From the NCBI GenBank assembly GCA_045629005.1, contig JAZQQJ010000037.1, positions 1-26,474 on the forward strand: 26,474 nt of DNA, written 5' to 3'. The first letter of the stretch is position 1. Each line of letters begins with the position of its first letter. The DNA comes from RGIG3528 sp045629005 (GTDB lineage: Bacteria > Bacillota > Clostridia > Lachnospirales > Lachnospiraceae). Under the pieces are notes generated by a model, which saw only the letters and a program-made list of their open reading frames with translations, was not told the DNA's origin and did no database searches. The position numbers were made by a program, and so were the translations under genes. Positions 24,705-26,474 of the stretch are shown in pieces.

Positions 24705-24812
24705 ATGAAGGGATATGCAATTTCTGACGGTTATATGGGATATGTAAACGGAGAATACAGACTTTTTGCAACAGAAGATGATTACGAAGAATATATGGAT
24801 GATGAAGAATAA
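24705..24812 (+). CDS. 35-residue acidic microprotein
   Basis: A perfect AAGGAGG at 24691-24697 stands 7 bases before an ATG that opens 35 codons ending in TAA. The product starts MKGYAISDGYMGYVNGEYRL, then FATEDDYEEYMDDEE. It has no membrane helix and no cysteine, is rich in Tyr, Gly, Asp and Glu, and shows two GYxxYV-like strand segments with a short acidic helix. I believe similar 35-40-residue proteins with a GYMG...LFATE..Y core exist in Clostridia, but I cannot verify this from the sequence. Function unknown. It sits between the TetR-type regulator and the GH5 gene on the plus strand, in its own small transcription unit. Confidence 0.65.
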   Translation: MKGYAISDGYMGYVNGEYRLFATEDDYEEYMDDEE

Positions 24813-24818
24813 TTCGAA

Positions 24819-24846
24819 TTGATTATTGAGCACGTTATGCTATACT
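24819..24846 (+). promoter_or_regulatory. Promoter for the GH5 gene
   Basis: TTGATT (24819-24824), a 16-base spacer and TATACT (24841-24846) preceded by TGC, an extended -10. It lies 54 bases before the GH5 start, partly within the region after the microprotein stop. Confidence 0.6.
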
Positions 24847-24872
24847 TACTTCGAGGTTTGACATAACAAAAA

Positions 24873-24887
24873 TGCCTGTTACAGGCA
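24873..24887. repeat. Palindrome before the GH5 ribosome binding site
   Basis: TGCCTG-TTA-CAGGCA, ending 3 bases before GGAGG (24891-24895). Downstream of the predicted promoter, so a repressor site or a leader hairpin that limits ribosome access are both possible. Confidence 0.45.
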
Positions 24888-24899
24888 GTCGGAGGAAGT

Positions 24900-25973
24900 A
24901 TGAGAGGAAGAATCGAAAACATTACCGCTAAAGAAGTTGCTTCTGAAATGCGAATGGGATGGAATCTTGGAAACACACTTGATGCTGTTGATGCAAACTT
25001 TGCATATAATGACGACCCGATAAAGTCCGAAACTTCATGGCATAACGTGATGACAACACCTGAAATTATGAAGAAGGTTGTTGACGCGGGTTTTAACGTA
25101 GTGCGAATTCCGGTTTCATGGGGAACACACATTGATTTTGAAAACGGCTTCAAGGTGAATGAGGCATGGATGAACAGGGTTAAAGAAGTGGTCGACTATG
25201 CCTACAGGCTCGGTGTTTATGTGATAATTAACACTCACCATGATGCCATGTGGCTGAATGCGTACGAAGAAAGTTTTGAAAAGGGAAGTAAGGCTTTTGC
25301 AGCTTTATGGAAACAGATTGCCGATGCTTTTGCAGATTATGACGAGCATCTCATTTTTGAGGGTATGAATGAACTTCGTTACCCAAAGTCTGAAATTGAG
25401 TGGGTAGGCGATGAACGCGGTTACGATGTTGTTAACCGTTATAACGAGTTGTTTGTAAGAACAATTCGCGAAAGAGATGATGCAAACAAATACAGAATCC
25501 TTGTTATTTCAACGTACTGCGGGGCGCAGCGTGAAGCTGTTCTTAAGGATTATGCGGTACCCCTTACGAATGGTGAGAAAGACGAGAAACTTATGGTTGC
25601 CGTGCACTGCTACGATCCTGAGCCGTTTGCACTTCAGCCCAAGGGAACAGGTATATGGACAGAAGCTGATAAGGGCCCGGTTGATGCAGTATTTGAGCGC
25701 ATAGAGAACTATCTCGCTCCTTTTGATATTCCTGTTCTTCTAGACGAATTTGCAGCCCTTAAACGAAGCAATCCGGAAAATGATGATTGTCGTATCGCAT
25801 GGGCAAAGTACTTCGTAAACAAAGCTAAAGAAGGAAACGTTATCTGCTGCTGGTGGGACAACGGAAATCTTTTTCCTGACTGGGGAAGCATGGGCATTTT
25901 GGACAGAAGAACACTTGAATGGAAATGGCCCGGACTTGTAGAAGCATTAACCGGAGTAAAGCCCGAAAATTAG
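24900..25973 (+). CDS. GH5-family glycoside hydrolase (cellulase-like), cytoplasmic
   Basis: A 357-residue single-domain enzyme of the GH5 endoglucanase type. MGWNLGNTLDA near residues 18-28 is the hallmark of GH5 cellulases, followed by VVRIPVSWGTH, VIINTHHDAMW, the acid/base Glu158 in FEGMNELR, HCYDPEPFA, and nucleophile Glu283 in LLDEFAAL. NEL replaces the usual NEP after the acid/base Glu, and DEFAAL replaces GEFGA around the nucleophile. There is no signal peptide, binding module or linker, so the protein probably acts on imported beta-glucan or mannan oligosaccharides. GGAGG lies 4 bases before the ATG. The DUF523 gene follows 12 bases after the stop. Confidence 0.88.
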   Translation: MRGRIENITAKEVASEMRMGWNLGNTLDAVDANFAYNDDPIKSETSWHNVMTTPEIMKKVVDAGFNVVRIPVSWGTHIDFENGFKVNEAWMNRVKEVVDYAYRLGVYVIINTHHDAMWLNAYEESFEKGSKAFAALWKQIADAFADYDEHLIFEGMNELRYPKSEIEWVGDERGYDVVNRYNELFVRTIRERDDANKYRILVISTYCGAQREAVLKDYAVPLTNGEKDEKLMVAVHCYDPEPFALQPKGTGIWTEADKGPVDAVFERIENYLAPFDIPVLLDEFAALKRSNPENDDCRIAWAKYFVNKAKEGNVICCWWDNGNLFPDWGSMGILDRRTLEWKWPGLVEALTGVKPEN

Positions 25974-25985
25974 GAGAGAATATTA

Positions 25986-26405
25986 ATGGTAATTATTGTC
26001 AGCGCCTGTCTGCTTGGCAGAAATTGTAAATATAACGGCGGAAACAACTATAACCAAAAGATAGTTGATTTTTGCAAGGGACATGAAGTAATAGAGGTGT
26101 GTCCCGAAGTGGAAGGCGGGCTTCCTACACCTCGTGTGCCCTCGGAAATCGTGAACGGTGTTGTCATCAATAAAGAGGGAATCAGTGTTGACGCAGAATA
26201 TCATGCAGGCACAAAGGCCATTCTTGAAAGGATTGCCGATAAGAAGCCTGACCTTGCCATTCTTCAGTCAAGAAGTCCTTCCTGCGGATCGAAGCAGGTG
26301 TATGACGGTACATTCTCCGGTACACTTATTGATGGGATGGGCGTCTTTGCAAAAGAAATTGCCGCACGCGGAATTAAAATAATAGACAGTTCGGAATTCA
26401 AATAA
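25986..26405 (+). CDS. DUF523 family protein
   Basis: A 139-residue small cytoplasmic protein matching DUF523 (YbbK-like): it opens VSACLLGRNCKYNGG, continues VCPEVEGGLPTPR, and has LQSRSPSCGSKQVYDGTFSGTL, with conserved cysteines in the SACLLG, CPE and SPSCG segments. The family is widespread and its role is not established; the cysteines suggest metal or thiol chemistry. AGGAG at 25972-25976 overlaps the GH5 stop codon, so the two genes are probably cotranscribed. Family assignment is firm, function is not. Confidence 0.88.
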   Translation: MVIIVSACLLGRNCKYNGGNNYNQKIVDFCKGHEVIEVCPEVEGGLPTPRVPSEIVNGVVINKEGISVDAEYHAGTKAILERIADKKPDLAILQSRSPSCGSKQVYDGTFSGTLIDGMGVFAKEIAARGIKIIDSSEFK

Positions 26406-26474
26406 TAAAAAGATTCATCAATACAATACGACATAAAAAGTAGCCTTGGGGGGGGGGTGTCGGCAAGGAACGGG
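26406..26474. other. 3' edge, non-coding with a G run
   Basis: No gene. A run of nine G at 26449-26457 and a GC-rich final 20 bases contrast with the AT-rich sequence before it. No terminator for the DUF523 gene is seen within the window. Confidence 0.5.

Noticed and set aside
1..26474. tRNA, rRNA, CRISPR arrays, transposases and prophage genes
   Set aside because: I found no cloverleaf, rRNA-like segment, spaced direct repeats, or transposase or integrase motifs on either strand.

Overview
The window reads as a low-to-mid GC Firmicute chromosome, most likely a plant-polysaccharide-degrading Lachnospiraceae of the Butyrivibrio type. This rests on: intracellular glycoside hydrolases beside pentose-catabolism genes; Thr-Pro-rich lipoproteins with a DUF6273-like domain; a hpf-secA-prfB block; a feo cluster with a FeoA-FeoB fusion; and strong AGGAGG-type ribosome binding sites with some TTG starts. 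The genus is inference; there is no rRNA gene to test it.

Layout. (1) 1-1651: 3' part of a GH3 beta-glucosidase, ending in a terminator whose loop carries the -35 of the next promoter. (2) 1782-8541: six close or overlapping co-directional genes: DUF1292 protein, HAD phosphatase, transglutaminase-like lipoprotein, Thr-Pro-rich DUF6273-like lipoprotein, a PD-(D/E)XK nuclease-XPD/DinG helicase fusion, and a VanZ-like membrane protein. (3) 8689-11736: xylulokinase, then a cytoplasmic protein resembling a clan GH-A (GH26-like) hydrolase. (4) 11801-16718: hpf on the minus strand, a 655-bp gap with DnaA-box-like nonamers and palindromes, then secA and prfB with its programmed +1 frameshift. (5) 16793-20891: a ribulokinase-type kinase, L-ribulose-5-phosphate 4-epimerase and a membrane diguanylate cyclase, packed as one unit. 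(6) 20863-23964: an iron module. A short DtxR-type repressor is divergent from a small Cys-rich membrane protein and feoAB. The two promoters overlap at their -35 boxes, and three GTTAG-N6-CTAAC operators lie on the feo side. (7) 23948-26405: a TetR-type regulator, a 35-residue microprotein, a GH5 glucanase without signal peptide, and a DUF523 protein. The last 69 bases are non-coding and contain a 9-G run.

How it fits together. The glycosidases (GH3, GH26-like, GH5) and the sugar kinases and epimerase fit import of short oligosaccharides, hydrolysis inside the cell, and entry of xylose and arabinose into the pentose phosphate pathway. The isomerases (xylA, araA) and transporters are not in the window. 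The iron module is a self-contained regulon whose operators and promoters can be read directly. The points most worth a second look are the nuclease-helicase fusion, the GH26-like orphan, the short DtxR with its operator array, the araBD-diguanylate cyclase linkage, the DnaA-box-like cluster between hpf and secA, and the 35-residue protein.
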